A DNA stretch of 64,000 nucleotides from Pyrinomonadaceae bacterium (GTDB lineage Bacteria; Acidobacteriota; Blastocatellia; Pyrinomonadales; Pyrinomonadaceae): positions 124,001 through 188,000 of the forward strand of contig JAVEDP010000021.1 of the NCBI GenBank assembly GCA_030841085.1, written 5' to 3'. The translations under genes were made by a program, and so were the position numbers. Shown in pieces: positions 35,352-42,612 of this stretch. The notes under the pieces are model-generated. The model made no database searches and was not told where the DNA came from. It saw only the letters and a program-made list of their open reading frames with translations. Every line of letters begins with the position of its first letter. Positions within the stretch are counted from its first letter, which is position 1.

Positions 35352-35678
35352 AGCAAACTGTTAGTTTGCGGTGGTGGGTATGGCTTGACTCAAATGTCAG
35401 AGGCCACGTCAGGTTCGGCTTTGCCGCCTGATGTGCGGCGGTGGCTATGCCCCGCCGACAGCGGACAGATAACTCTGGGGCTATGCCCCCGGTTGGCTTA
35501 ACGTTGCGGATTTTGTTGGGCCGACGGCCGCACCAAGGGCGTAGCCCAAAATGAAAAAGGCATCTGTACGGCGGGGCATAGCCGCCGCCGCACATCAGGC
35601 GGCAAAGCCGAAGCTAACGGGCTCCTGATACTTGAATCAGCTGATTATCCACCAACGCAAACTAACAGTTTGCTTTAC
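35348..35678. repeat. stop-codon element, copy C, interrupted by another inverted repeat
   Basis: The outer ends are GTAAAGC at 35348 and its inverse ending at 35678, each followed by the GCAAACTGTTAGTTTGC core. Instead of about 40 interior bases there are 285, because a second inverted repeat sits inside: arms 35414-35456 (CGGCTTTGCCGCCTGATGTG...) and 35569-35610 (its inverse, ending GGCGGCAAAGCCG) around about 110 bases. The TAA of the GT2 gene and the TAA of the methyltransferase gene are both supplied by the outer ends. Confidence 0.9.
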
Positions 35679-36535
35679 TCAAGCACGAAACCAAAAACGT
35701 CTTGATGATTGTCCCAGCCTCTCTCTTTAAAGTAGACCTCGCGCAAGCTGCCCAATTCTCGCACGAGTAATCGAATCCATTCGGGAGAAGTCAGCGATAC
35801 TCCCCAGTTTCGCTCTCCCGCGTAATCGGCGAACCCATAACCGTCTTGCGCGTAGTCGCGCACGAGGCGCTCGATCTGCTCTTCAGGAATCGAGTAGTCA
35901 AACTCCCGCCGTGATACCCGCTGCGCTGCAAAGTCTCCATGGGTCGTAAAGACAACCAATCCAGCTGGCGCCAGGTGACGAACGAATAAGCGCAACAGGG
36001 CAACGATGTCGCGTTCGTTCAGGTGTGTCGCGAGCGAGCCACACCAAATCAAGTCAAACTTTTTCGCGAGGTCTACTTCGTCGAGATTAACTGAAGAAAA
36101 CGCGGGCTGCGCGCCGAACGTACGTACGCAGAACTGCACCGGTCCGGTTTGAATTTCACAAGCCGTAATTTCCGCCTCGGGAAACCGCTGGGCCAGGAAT
36201 CGCAGGACCCTACCACTGCCGCAGGGCAAATCAAGAATCGTCCGCACGTTTGTCAACTTTGATTGCGCCAACCCGGAATCAATGCAACTAATCGCAGACA
36301 GGCCAACCTTAAAGTAATGCGCGCCGTCGCCGTCATACATCGTGTCGTTGAAATAAATCTTGCCGCTGACTTTACTAAGGAGAGCGCGTTCAGTTTCGGT
36401 AAGTGCAGGATCGGAAAGGAGGCGCTGCTTTTGCAGCCGCGGACGAGGTGGCATCGATCTTACCCAACGACGCACCGCGCCAAGGTAAGGACGCAAGGAA
36501 TGAGGAACGACACGCTTGATTTGGTTAATGTTCAT
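35675..36535 (-). CDS. SAM-dependent methyltransferase
   Basis: 286 residues from ATG 36535; a TTG at 36562 would add residues written by a palindromic repeat. The SAM motif is TILDLPCGSGRVLRFL near 100, followed by ITACEIQTGPVQFC and the acidic FDLIWCGSLATHL (motif II). Class I fold with a 75-residue N-terminal helical part. In a glycosyltransferase locus it probably methylates a sugar or caps the chain, but the acceptor is unknown. Stop TAA (35675-35677) comes from the right end of stop-codon element copy C. Confidence 0.87.
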   Translation of the reverse strand: MNINQIKRVVPHSLRPYLGAVRRWVRSMPPRPRLQKQRLLSDPALTETERALLSKVSGKIYFNDTMYDGDGAHYFKVGLSAISCIDSGLAQSKLTNVRTILDLPCGSGRVLRFLAQRFPEAEITACEIQTGPVQFCVRTFGAQPAFSSVNLDEVDLAKKFDLIWCGSLATHLNERDIVALLRLFVRHLAPAGLVVFTTHGDFAAQRVSRREFDYSIPEEQIERLVRDYAQDGYGFADYAGERNWGVSLTSPEWIRLLVRELGSLREVYFKERGWDNHQDVFGFVLE

Positions 36536-36678
36536 CCGCAAGTTATGCAGTTCGGAATGCAAGCTTCAGCTTGCGTTTTCGGTTGAGACCCAAAAACCTG
36601 CAGCCTAAAGGCTGGACTCTGAACCACTAGCCTCAATCTGCCTCAGCCAATTTCCGGTAGTGCCCCGTTTTGTATTGG
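36536..36678. repeat. palindromes upstream of the methyltransferase gene
   Basis: GCAAGCTTCAGCTTGC (36559-36574) and CAGCCTAAAGGCTG (36601-36614) are small hairpins with a 2-4 base centre. The same kind, GCAAGCTAAAGCTTGT and CAACCTTCAGGTTG, appears at 42545-42590 in reverse order, so the two loci carry related repeat pairs on the two sides of the central exporter genes. Confidence 0.75.
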
Positions 36679-36795
36679 TCACGACTCATTAGCGTGGAAG
36701 GTCGTTATGATCCGGTACATGTACCAAACAAACAGCAACAATAGGATTAGCAGTTGTGCCGCTACCACAAGCGCGATGGTGGTCTTCCGTTGCAT
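36679..36795 (-). CDS. possible 38-residue single-span membrane protein
   Basis: ATG 36795 to TGA 36679. The product is MQRKTTIALVVAAQLLILLL and then LFVWYMYRIITTFHANES: a basic start, one hydrophobic span of about 20 residues and a polar tail, exactly the form of small membrane proteins. No clear ribosome site (AAGTAGC about 9 bases upstream). It lies between the methyltransferase and exporter genes and is too short for standard gene callers. It could also be chance. Confidence 0.35.
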   Translation of the reverse strand: MQRKTTIALVVAAQLLILLLLFVWYMYRIITTFHANES

Positions 36796-36949
36796 TACAG
36801 CTACTTAATATCCGTGTTCCTTGACGGCAGTGTTTCCGGGTCTTTAGACTGCGCGGCCTTTATTCGAAGCAACATAAGCCGCCTATGCTGTCCGATGCAA
36901 ATGGAGACCGCGCGCGCGACTGGCCCAGCGTGAGTTAAGATAGGGCTTG

Positions 36950-37876
36950 ATGGATTTACAGACTAGCAAAGCCCCGAGTCCCAAGCTGCCGCACACAGCA
37001 CTCGACCGAGTGGTCCCACATTCTGAATCAGATTGGAATGACGCCGCAGCCCCTGCTGCGGAAAGGCACGCGCTCATAAAGTCGGAAGCGGCAGGCGTCC
37101 AACTCAATCTCGGCGAGCTGTGGCACTATCGCGAACTGCTCTACTTCCTCACGCTTCGAGACATCAAGGTCCGTTACAAGCAAACATTGATGGGTGTGGC
37201 CTGGGTGATCATTCAACCGTTGCTGACGGTCCTAATCTTTACCCTTGTCTTCAACCGCTTTGTTCGTCTTGAGACCGGCTCGCTCCCTTATCCGCTCTTC
37301 GCTCTTTCCGGTTTGCTGCTGTGGCTGTTTTTCGCGAATGCCGTTACCAACAGCACCCACAGCCTGGTAAGCAACGCTAATCTAATCACCAAAGTATATT
37401 TTCCGCGCATGTTTATTCCGGCAGCTTCAGTGGGCGCCGGTCTGGTTGATCTGAGCGTGGCTTTCCTGCTGCTGGTTGCCTTGTGTTTTTACTACGGCGT
37501 CGCCTTAACTTTGCAAATCCTGCTGCTCCCGATTTTCGTCTTGATGATGGCCTTGCTGGCGCTGGGTGTTGGCTTGTTCGCCGCGGCAGTTACGGTCAAG
37601 TATCGCGATCTGCGTCATGCGCTGCCGTTCATCATTCAGCTTTGGATGTTTGCCTCGCCTGTCATCTATCCAACCAGCGTCGTGCCGCAAAAATGGAAAT
37701 GGCTGGTCACCATTAATCCGGTCGCTGGAATCATTGAAGGCTTCCGCGCTGCAATCACGGGACAGCACTTCGATTGGATACATATTTTTATTTCACTCGT
37801 CATTACCCTGGCGGTGCTGGCAAGCGCAATTTACGTTTTTCGGCGCTTTGAAGACACGTTCGCTGACGTTGTTTAA
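36950..37876 (+). CDS. ABC-2 polysaccharide exporter, membrane subunit (Wzm/KpsM type)
   Basis: 308 residues from ATG 36950. After a 45-residue soluble start, the ABC-2 pattern appears: ELLYFLTLRDIKVRYKQTLM, GVAWVIIQPLLTVLIFTLVF, five or six spans, and the conserved SPVIYPTSVVP and NPVAGIIEGFRAAI loops near 235-265. It forms the channel for a lipid-linked polysaccharide across the inner membrane. The ATPase gene follows after 10 bases. The GTG/TTG just before ATG 36950 (TTG at 36947) is ignored as GATAGGG fits the ATG. Confidence 0.94.
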   Translation: MDLQTSKAPSPKLPHTALDRVVPHSESDWNDAAAPAAERHALIKSEAAGVQLNLGELWHYRELLYFLTLRDIKVRYKQTLMGVAWVIIQPLLTVLIFTLVFNRFVRLETGSLPYPLFALSGLLLWLFFANAVTNSTHSLVSNANLITKVYFPRMFIPAASVGAGLVDLSVAFLLLVALCFYYGVALTLQILLLPIFVLMMALLALGVGLFAAAVTVKYRDLRHALPFIIQLWMFASPVIYPTSVVPQKWKWLVTINPVAGIIEGFRAAITGQHFDWIHIFISLVITLAVLASAIYVFRRFEDTFADVV

Positions 37877-37886
37877 ATTCGCAAAC

Positions 37887-39203
37887 ATGAACACCGCAAT
37901 CAAAATCAATCAGGTCAGCAAGCGTTACCGGATTGGGGGACTGCATCCGGGATACATGACTTTCCGTGAAATGCTCGGCGGCCTGGTAACGGCGCCGTTC
38001 AGAAAACTCAAAAGCGGTAACGGTTCGCAAACGTTATGGGCGTTGAGTGACATCAACCTCGAGATTGGACAGGGTGAACTGGTAGGGATCATTGGGCACA
38101 ACGGCGCGGGCAAATCGACATTGCTGAAGATACTTTCGCGCGTGACAAAACCAACGACCGGCGAGGTCGAACTATTCGGGCGCATCGGCAGTCTGCTGGA
38201 AGTTGGCACGGGTTTTCATCCTGATCTCACTGGTCGCGAAAATATTTTTCTGAGCGGTGCAATCCTGGGAATGCGACGCAAGGAAATTGAGCGCAAGTTT
38301 GACGAGATCGTGGCGTTTTCGGAATTGGAAAAGTTCATTGAAACTTCGGTCAAGTGGTACTCCTCGGGCATGTACGTGCGTTTGGCGTTTTCGGTGGCGG
38401 CGCATCTCGAGCCGGAGATCCTGATGATGGACGAAGTTTTGGCGGTGGGAGACGCGGCTTTCCAACACAAGTGTCTCGATAAGATGAACGCCATACGTCA
38501 ACAGGGCCGCACGATTCTGTTCGTCTCGCATGACATGGCGGCGATAACGCGATTGTGCCGGCGGGTAGTGTTACTCGAAAATGGCGTGGTTAGCTTTGAC
38601 GGCGAGGCGCGTGAGGTGGTCAAACGTTACCTCAGTTCCAGTTTGAAAACGGGCGCACTCAAGGAATGGACCAACCAACATGATGCTCCCGGTGATCAGG
38701 TGGCACGGTTGAGGAGAGTGCGCGTTCGCACGAGCGATGGCGTCACAACCGCGGTTGTAGATATCCGGCAACCATTCGGCATTGAAATCGCTTACGATGT
38801 TTTGGCTGAGGGCCATGCGCTCGTGCCGGTCGTCGAATTTTATAACGAAGAAGGCACCGAACTTTTCAGCACCCATGACACGTCGTCGAACTGGCGCCGC
38901 CAGCCACGGCCCCCCGGAACCTACACCAGCACCGTTCAAATTCCCGGCAACCTGCTCGCTGAAGGAAGTTTGGTGGGCCATGTCTCAATCATGTCGCACT
39001 TTCCCGCGACCGTGCTTCACGCTCAGGAGCGCAACGCTGTTGCGTTTCAAGTTGTTGACGGCCCGGCGGGAGATTCCGCGCGCGGTGATTACATTGGCCC
39101 AATGCCCGGCGTCATTCGGCCGCTGCTGCAATGGACCACTGAAACGAACGAACTAAGTCCAAAGTCCAATGTCCAAAGTCCAACGTCCGCGGGCAACTCT
39201 TGA
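37887..39203 (+). CDS. ABC polysaccharide exporter ATPase with C-terminal glycan-binding domain (Wzt type)
   Basis: 438 residues from ATG 37887; the frame is open further upstream, but only inside the permease gene. Walker A GHNGAGKST near 73, signature YSSGMYVRLAFS near 158, Walker B EILMMDEVLAVGD near 178, switch His in LFVSHD. Residues about 265-420 form a beta-sandwich like the Wzt C-terminal domain that recognises the non-reducing end of the finished chain, which suggests export of a capped polymer (the methyltransferase could set the cap). The last 15 residues (SPKSNVQSPTSAGNS) are written by a 7-base repeat. Confidence 0.93.
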   Translation: MNTAIKINQVSKRYRIGGLHPGYMTFREMLGGLVTAPFRKLKSGNGSQTLWALSDINLEIGQGELVGIIGHNGAGKSTLLKILSRVTKPTTGEVELFGRIGSLLEVGTGFHPDLTGRENIFLSGAILGMRRKEIERKFDEIVAFSELEKFIETSVKWYSSGMYVRLAFSVAAHLEPEILMMDEVLAVGDAAFQHKCLDKMNAIRQQGRTILFVSHDMAAITRLCRRVVLLENGVVSFDGEAREVVKRYLSSSLKTGALKEWTNQHDAPGDQVARLRRVRVRTSDGVTTAVVDIRQPFGIEIAYDVLAEGHALVPVVEFYNEEGTELFSTHDTSSNWRRQPRPPGTYTSTVQIPGNLLAEGSLVGHVSIMSHFPATVLHAQERNAVAFQVVDGPAGDSARGDYIGPMPGVIRPLLQWTTETNELSPKSNVQSPTSAGNS

Positions 39204-39235
39204 GTTTTGAACTTTGCAGTTGGACCTTGGACTTG
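39155..39235. repeat. 7-base repeats (GTCCAAA unit) at the Wzt/glycosyltransferase junction
   Basis: GTCCAAA, GTCCAAT, GTCCAAA, GTCCAAC from 39157 on, and a degenerate inverse (TTTGCAGTTGGACCTTGGAC) at about 39213-39232. The left block is inside the end of the exporter ATPase gene, the right block in the start of the next gene. It is the same family as at 27955-28075. Confidence 0.85.
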
Positions 39236-40462
39236 AATAAACAACCGTTGCGCTCGCTAAAGCAGATTCTTCAAGAAAATTTATCGCTCTCCTCCAAACT
39301 ATTTTTGCGAGGACTCCTTGCCGCGCCTCGTCTGGCCAGAAAATCCAAGCCTGTAACGGACACCGGCAGTCGCAAGCGAGACTGGCCGCGCATCATTGTC
39401 TTCGATGAACGCGTTCCCAGCCCCGATCGCGATGCCGGCAGCCTGCGAATGTTCCTGATACTCAAGACGCTCGCCGAATGGTGCCAGGTCGTCTTCGTCC
39501 CGTTTAACCGGCCGCAAAGCGCCGACTATGAAAGCGCGCTATGGAAGGAAGGCATCGAAACCGCCGATGCGGTCGACTATCGAAAGCTGCTCAAAAATAA
39601 AAATGTTAAAGCAGCGATTGTCAGCCGGCCCAGCATGGGAGCGGCCCTGATTCATCGCATTCGTCGCGTCAACCCGCGCGTGTCAATCATTTTTGACATG
39701 GTCGATACTCACTTTCTCAGGTACCAACGTGAGTACGAGATCTCAGGAGAGGCGGCAGTGCTCGCGGAAGCAGAGCGCTACCGAAAGCTCGAGAGAAAAC
39801 TGGCGCAGCAAAGCGATCTTGTTTGGTCCGCTTCGTCGGAAGACAAGGGAGTCATGGAGCGCGAGGTTCCCGGTAAACGAATTGAAGTAGTGCCTACGAT
39901 CCACGAGCTCCGCGATCACGGCGAAGCGTTTACCGCGCGTGCGGATTTGCTGTTCATCGGCAACCTGGCCCATCGACCAAACGAGGATGCGGTACTCTTT
40001 TTCATGAACGAGGTTTATCCGCAGATTCGAGAGCTTCTTCCGAATGTTCGCCTGGATATCATCGGCGACAACCCTTCGCGCGCTATCACTGCATATGATT
40101 CAGACGACGTGCGCGTAAGAGGATACGTACCCGACGTCGAGCCTTACCTGGAGAAGCGGCGGGTGTTCGTTGCCCCATTGCGATTCGGCGCCGGTATAAA
40201 AGGCAAAGTAGGGGAGGCGATGGCGCATGGCATTCCTGTAGTTACGACTTCGATCGGCGCGGAGGGCTTTGGGCTGACACACCGACTGGACGTGATGATT
40301 GCGGACGATCCGCAGTCTTTCGCGAAGGCGGTGGCGGAACTTTACTCGCAACGGGAGTTGTGGGAAACGATCGCGCGCAAAGCGCGGCAGCGTATCGAAA
40401 AACACTTCACTCCCGAGGTGATTGCGAAAACAATCAACAACTCGCTCCGCGATCTGATGTAA
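39200..40462 (+). CDS. glycosyltransferase, GT4-like, start uncertain
   Basis: 420 residues if TTG 39200 is used, overlapping the ATPase stop by 4 bases; but residues 1-12 (SFELCSWTLDL) are the translation of a repeat, and another TTG at 39233 may be the true start. No ATG exists near. IIVFDERVPSPDRDAGSLR opens the first half, ADLLFIGNLAHRPNEDAV the second, and PLRFGAGIKGKVGEAMAHG with GIPVVTTSIGAEGF is the donor site. Similar to GT4 enzymes with a DxD-less fold. Stop TAA (40460-40462) comes from stop-codon element copy D. Confidence 0.88.
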   Translation: MSFELCSWTLDLNKQPLRSLKQILQENLSLSSKLFLRGLLAAPRLARKSKPVTDTGSRKRDWPRIIVFDERVPSPDRDAGSLRMFLILKTLAEWCQVVFVPFNRPQSADYESALWKEGIETADAVDYRKLLKNKNVKAAIVSRPSMGAALIHRIRRVNPRVSIIFDMVDTHFLRYQREYEISGEAAVLAEAERYRKLERKLAQQSDLVWSASSEDKGVMEREVPGKRIEVVPTIHELRDHGEAFTARADLLFIGNLAHRPNEDAVLFFMNEVYPQIRELLPNVRLDIIGDNPSRAITAYDSDDVRVRGYVPDVEPYLEKRRVFVAPLRFGAGIKGKVGEAMAHGIPVVTTSIGAEGFGLTHRLDVMIADDPQSFAKAVAELYSQRELWETIARKARQRIEKHFTPEVIAKTINNSLRDLM

Positions 40463-40542
40463 AGCAAACTGTTAGTTTGCGGCGGTGGGTTGACACTGAC
40501 TTGAGCGGTAACCACACACCGCAAACTAACAGTTTGCTTTAC
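40459..40542. repeat. stop-codon element, copy D (84 bp), shared by two convergent genes
   Basis: The cleanest copy. GTAAAGC at 40459 and its inverse GCTTTAC ending at 40542; terminal repeats of 24 bases are perfect. Bases 2-4 of the left end are the TAA of the glycosyltransferase (40460-40462); bases 2-4 of the right end are the TAA of the second asnB (40539-40541, minus strand). Both genes therefore end exactly at the element. Confidence 0.93.
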
Positions 40543-42476
40543 GCTTCGATCCAACGCTCGTACCAGAGGCTGACATTTAAGAGCGCCCAGAGATGAAAAC
40601 TCCAGTCGTGTTTTCCCTGCCGGTGTTCGTCAATCAAGCGCGCGACAAACGTGTAGTCAAACAAATTTCGACTGCGCATTGAAGAGTTCATGATCATCGC
40701 GCCCAGCGCTTCACCGCCATCACCGCGAAACCATTCGCGTATTGGCGCGCCAAAGCCACGCTTGGGCCGGTACAACAAATCGGCCGGTAAAACTTTTTCC
40801 AATGCGCGCTTCAGAATATATTTCCCGTTCGCACCCCTGATTTTTAAATCCACCGGCAGACCCATCGCGTATTCAACCAGATGATGATCGAGAAACGGCA
40901 CGCGCGCCTCAACCGACGTTGCCATCGTCATTTTGTCTACTCGCATCAGCAGTAACTCAGGCAAACGCACCTTGAGCTCAAGGTACGACATGCGCGCGGC
41001 AAAATCCGCCTCGGGCCGCGCTTTGGCAATATGCTGGAGGTGATTCTCGACTGCTTGGTATGACGAAAGGCCGTCCACGCGCTGGCTTAATTCGCTCGAT
41101 AGAACCCGGCGCTTAAACTCTTCATCAAACACGATTGCGCCGCCCCAAAACAACGCTTCATCGGCGCCTAACCGCCGCACCAACTCTATCGCCGTGCGTT
41201 TATTGAATGAGGTTTCCAACAGCGGCTTTGCCAGCGTCGTTAACGAATGACGGAGCGAAACGGGAAGCTGTTCCGCACGGCGCCAAAACTGTTCGTAAAT
41301 TCGTACGTACTTTCTAAACCAGTCGTAACCGGCAAATATTTCGTCGGCGCCTTCGCCCACCTGCACAACGATTGTTCCACTTTCGCGCGCGAGTTTTGAG
41401 ACATAATAAAGCGGCACGCAAACCGGATCTGCCAGCGGCTCGTCCTGATGAAAAATGAGTTCCGGAAGAAATTGCTGCATGTCGCGCTGGCCTATGATTA
41501 CTTCGTGATGATCCGTTGCGAAGCGTTCCGCGACAGCTCGCGCACTGTCGAGCTCGTTGAGTTCGTCGTTGTCTTCGAAGCCTACGGTGTAAGTGCGCAC
41601 GGGTTGAGACATCAGTTCCGACATCAACGCCACGTTCGCTGAAGAATCCACGCCGCCGGAAAGAAACACGCCAAAGGGCACATCCGACATCATGCGTTTG
41701 CTAATCGAGTCTCGCAGCAGGCGCAGGATTTCTTCGCTGTGTTCCGCTTCGCTGCGACCGGCGGAGTTTTCCGCAGCCTGTTCGGGAGGCAGCGCGTCCC
41801 AATACTGTTTTAGTTCGACGGATCCATCGCGCTTAATGATCAGGAGATGTCCGGCGGGCAATTTTTGAATGTCGCGAAAGAGCGTTTGCGGCGCCGGCGT
41901 GGTCAGGAAAGTCAGATAATGATAGAGCGATTCTTCATCAATCTCGGGTGTTACCGCCGGGTGGCGCAGGATGGACTTGATTTCCGACGCGAAGATAAAA
42001 CGCCCGCCCCGAGTGTGGAAGTAAAGCGGCTTGACACCGACGCGATCGCGCGCCAATACAAGCTGCTCGCGCCGGGCATCCCACAAGGCAATGGCGTAGT
42101 CGCCTTCAAGTTCATTTACGAAATCCAGGCCACGCTCTTCGTAAAGATGCAGGATGGTTTCCGAGTCAGTGTGAGAAGAATAATGATGGCCACGTTGCTC
42201 GAGGCCCTCGCGCAGACGCGCGTGGTTGTAAATTTCGCCGTTGAAAACCAGCCAGACATCTTTCGTACAGCCATGCATTGGCTGGTTGCCGGCCCGCGAA
42301 AGATCGATGATTGAGAGGCGGCGAAAACCAAGGCCGCCGCGCCCTTCGTCAAAAATCAGCGAGCCCTTATCATCCGGCCCGCGATGCGTCAGCTCGTCGC
42401 GCATACGCTCGACGAGCGGCAGTTCAACCCGCCCTTCGCTGGCGCCGTATTCCCAGATGCCGCAGATGCCACACAT
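40539..42476 (-). CDS. asnB: AsnB-type glutamine amidotransferase (second copy)
   Basis: 645 residues. C2 in MCGICGIWEYG is the glutaminase nucleophile, LTHRGPDDKG and RRLSIIDLSRAGNQPM follow, and the PP-loop is VFLSGGVDSSANVAL near 258. The C-terminal ILKRALEKVLPADLLYRPKR block parallels the first copy, but the two are clearly diverged. It is transcribed with the heparinase-type gene. See the first copy for the argument that such enzymes in glycan loci may amidate uronic acids. Stop codon from element copy D. Confidence 0.9.
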   Translation of the reverse strand: MCGICGIWEYGASEGRVELPLVERMRDELTHRGPDDKGSLIFDEGRGGLGFRRLSIIDLSRAGNQPMHGCTKDVWLVFNGEIYNHARLREGLEQRGHHYSSHTDSETILHLYEERGLDFVNELEGDYAIALWDARREQLVLARDRVGVKPLYFHTRGGRFIFASEIKSILRHPAVTPEIDEESLYHYLTFLTTPAPQTLFRDIQKLPAGHLLIIKRDGSVELKQYWDALPPEQAAENSAGRSEAEHSEEILRLLRDSISKRMMSDVPFGVFLSGGVDSSANVALMSELMSQPVRTYTVGFEDNDELNELDSARAVAERFATDHHEVIIGQRDMQQFLPELIFHQDEPLADPVCVPLYYVSKLARESGTIVVQVGEGADEIFAGYDWFRKYVRIYEQFWRRAEQLPVSLRHSLTTLAKPLLETSFNKRTAIELVRRLGADEALFWGGAIVFDEEFKRRVLSSELSQRVDGLSSYQAVENHLQHIAKARPEADFAARMSYLELKVRLPELLLMRVDKMTMATSVEARVPFLDHHLVEYAMGLPVDLKIRGANGKYILKRALEKVLPADLLYRPKRGFGAPIREWFRGDGGEALGAMIMNSSMRSRNLFDYTFVARLIDEHRQGKHDWSFHLWALLNVSLWYERWIEA

Positions 42477-42482
42477 AAAATA

Positions 42483-42597
42483 GAGGTCAGAGGTCAGAAG
42501 TCAGACGTCAGGAGTCAGGAGTCAGAATACAAGTAGTTCAGAGTCCAACCTTCAGGTTGCTCTTGCGTTGTTAAGAAGCAAGCTAAAGCTTGTACTC
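42483..42597. repeat. 7-base tandem repeat (GAGGTCA unit) and two palindromes
   Basis: 42484-42527: GAGGTCA, GAGGTCA, GAAGTCA, GACGTCA, GGAGTCA, GGAGTCA, the same unit as at 21985-22114 but without an inverted partner. Then CAACCTTCAGGTTG (42547-42560) and GCAAGCTAAAGCTTGT (42579-42594). They fill the gap between the heparinase-type stop and asnB start. Confidence 0.85.
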
Positions 42598-42612
42598 TCA
42601 ACTTCTTGAGCT

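Noticed and set aside
37566-37886. Long N-terminal extension of the exporter ATPase frame
   Set aside because: It lies inside the permease gene in another frame and has no family likeness; the ATPase starts at ATG 37887 with conserved residues at once.
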